From the NCBI RefSeq assembly GCF_001653335.1, contig NZ_CP015079.1:3658001-3722000 (forward strand): a stretch of DNA of 64,000 nucleotides. The letters are read 5' to 3'. The notes beneath the pieces are model-generated. The model saw only the letters and a list, made by a program, of their open reading frames with translations, searched no databases and was not told the origin of the DNA. A program made the translations under genes and the position numbers. Source of the DNA: Nocardioides dokdonensis FR1436. Its GTDB lineage: Bacteria > Actinomycetota > Actinomycetes > Propionibacteriales > Nocardioidaceae. This document shows, piece after piece, positions 63,975-64,000 of this stretch (positions are counted from its first letter, which is position 1; every line of letters starts with the position of its first letter).

Positions 63975-64000
63975 CAGAACTAGGGACCAAGAGACCACGC

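Larger units (their letters stand above)
61886..64000. mobile_element. left end of an integrated element (prophage or integrative element)
   Basis: The region from about 61886 to the right edge carries a large serine integrase, a structured non-coding stretch and a small zinc-ribbon-like gene. The upstream bases (GATTGGTTACGG) and the first codons of the integrase have a lower-GC, different codon style. The right boundary is outside the window. Precise attachment bases cannot be set from one end; a core probably lies between 61865 and 61920. Confidence 0.7.

Overview
The window is high-GC actinobacterial chromosome. Most genes start at GTG or ATG with short Shine-Dalgarno spacing, and genes overlap densely by ATGA or GTGA. 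A complete Mce4-type steroid importer, a KstR-like TetR regulator with several KstR-type operators, Rv0241c-Rv0243-like acyl-CoA genes and an LigB-type ligase point to a steroid- and fatty-acid-degrading actinobacterium. Nocardioidaceae (Nocardioides-like) is the best guess, but no rRNA or other marker gene is present to prove it.

Region 1 (1-18.6 kb) is a KstR-centred steroid region. It holds the N-terminus of an acyl-CoA dehydrogenase, an O-methyltransferase, and a three-gene operon (GT4 glycosyltransferase, methyltransferase, terpenoid-toroid protein) divergent from kstR. Next comes an operon of ferredoxin reductase, FdxD-like ferredoxin, two SDRs and a PPOX-fold protein. The full mce4 operon follows (yrbE4A, yrbE4B, mce4A-F and two Mce-associated proteins, read right to left). 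Four sites fitting TnnAACnnGTTnnA, or nearly so, sit in the promoters here. A fifth lies at 32.6 kb before an enoyl-CoA hydratase.

Region 2 (18.5-25.8 kb) has an orphan OmpR-type response regulator. Divergent from it is a tightly coupled five-gene operon: GAF-PP2C phosphatase, cellulose-synthase-like GT2, STAS antagonist, RsbW-like kinase, and a secreted GH26-like domain fused to an OpgC-like membrane acyltransferase. It looks like a partner-switch-controlled exopolysaccharide system and is the most interesting candidate system in the window.

Region 3 (25.8-35.3 kb) is mostly housekeeping: an MFS transporter, an odd two-pore-helix channel-like protein, UvrB, a PLD-family phosphatidyltransferase-like protein, an AlkA-like glycosylase, enoyl-CoA hydratase and ATP-dependent DNA ligase. 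Region 4 (35.3-41 kb) looks accessory: a phage-like SF2 helicase, three membrane proteins of lower GC, and a DUF222/HNH (13E12-type) protein.

Region 5 (41-53.6 kb) is fatty acyl metabolism: a TetR regulator, FadA2-, FabG4- and HtdX-like enzymes, two tandem TesB thioesterases, and a fadA-fadB operon. An M23 peptidase with FG-GAP-like repeats and a PAC2 protein are interspersed. Region 6 (53.6-61.9 kb) has a gluzincin-like lipoprotein, Dxs, an SMP-30 protein, NUDIX, YjbQ, an M3 peptidase and a DUF3105 protein.

Region 7 (about 61.89 kb to the right edge) is the end of an integrated element: a large serine integrase, a structured non-coding stretch with repeated hairpins, and a small zinc-ribbon-like protein. 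No tRNA, rRNA, CRISPR array or insertion sequence was recognised by eye.
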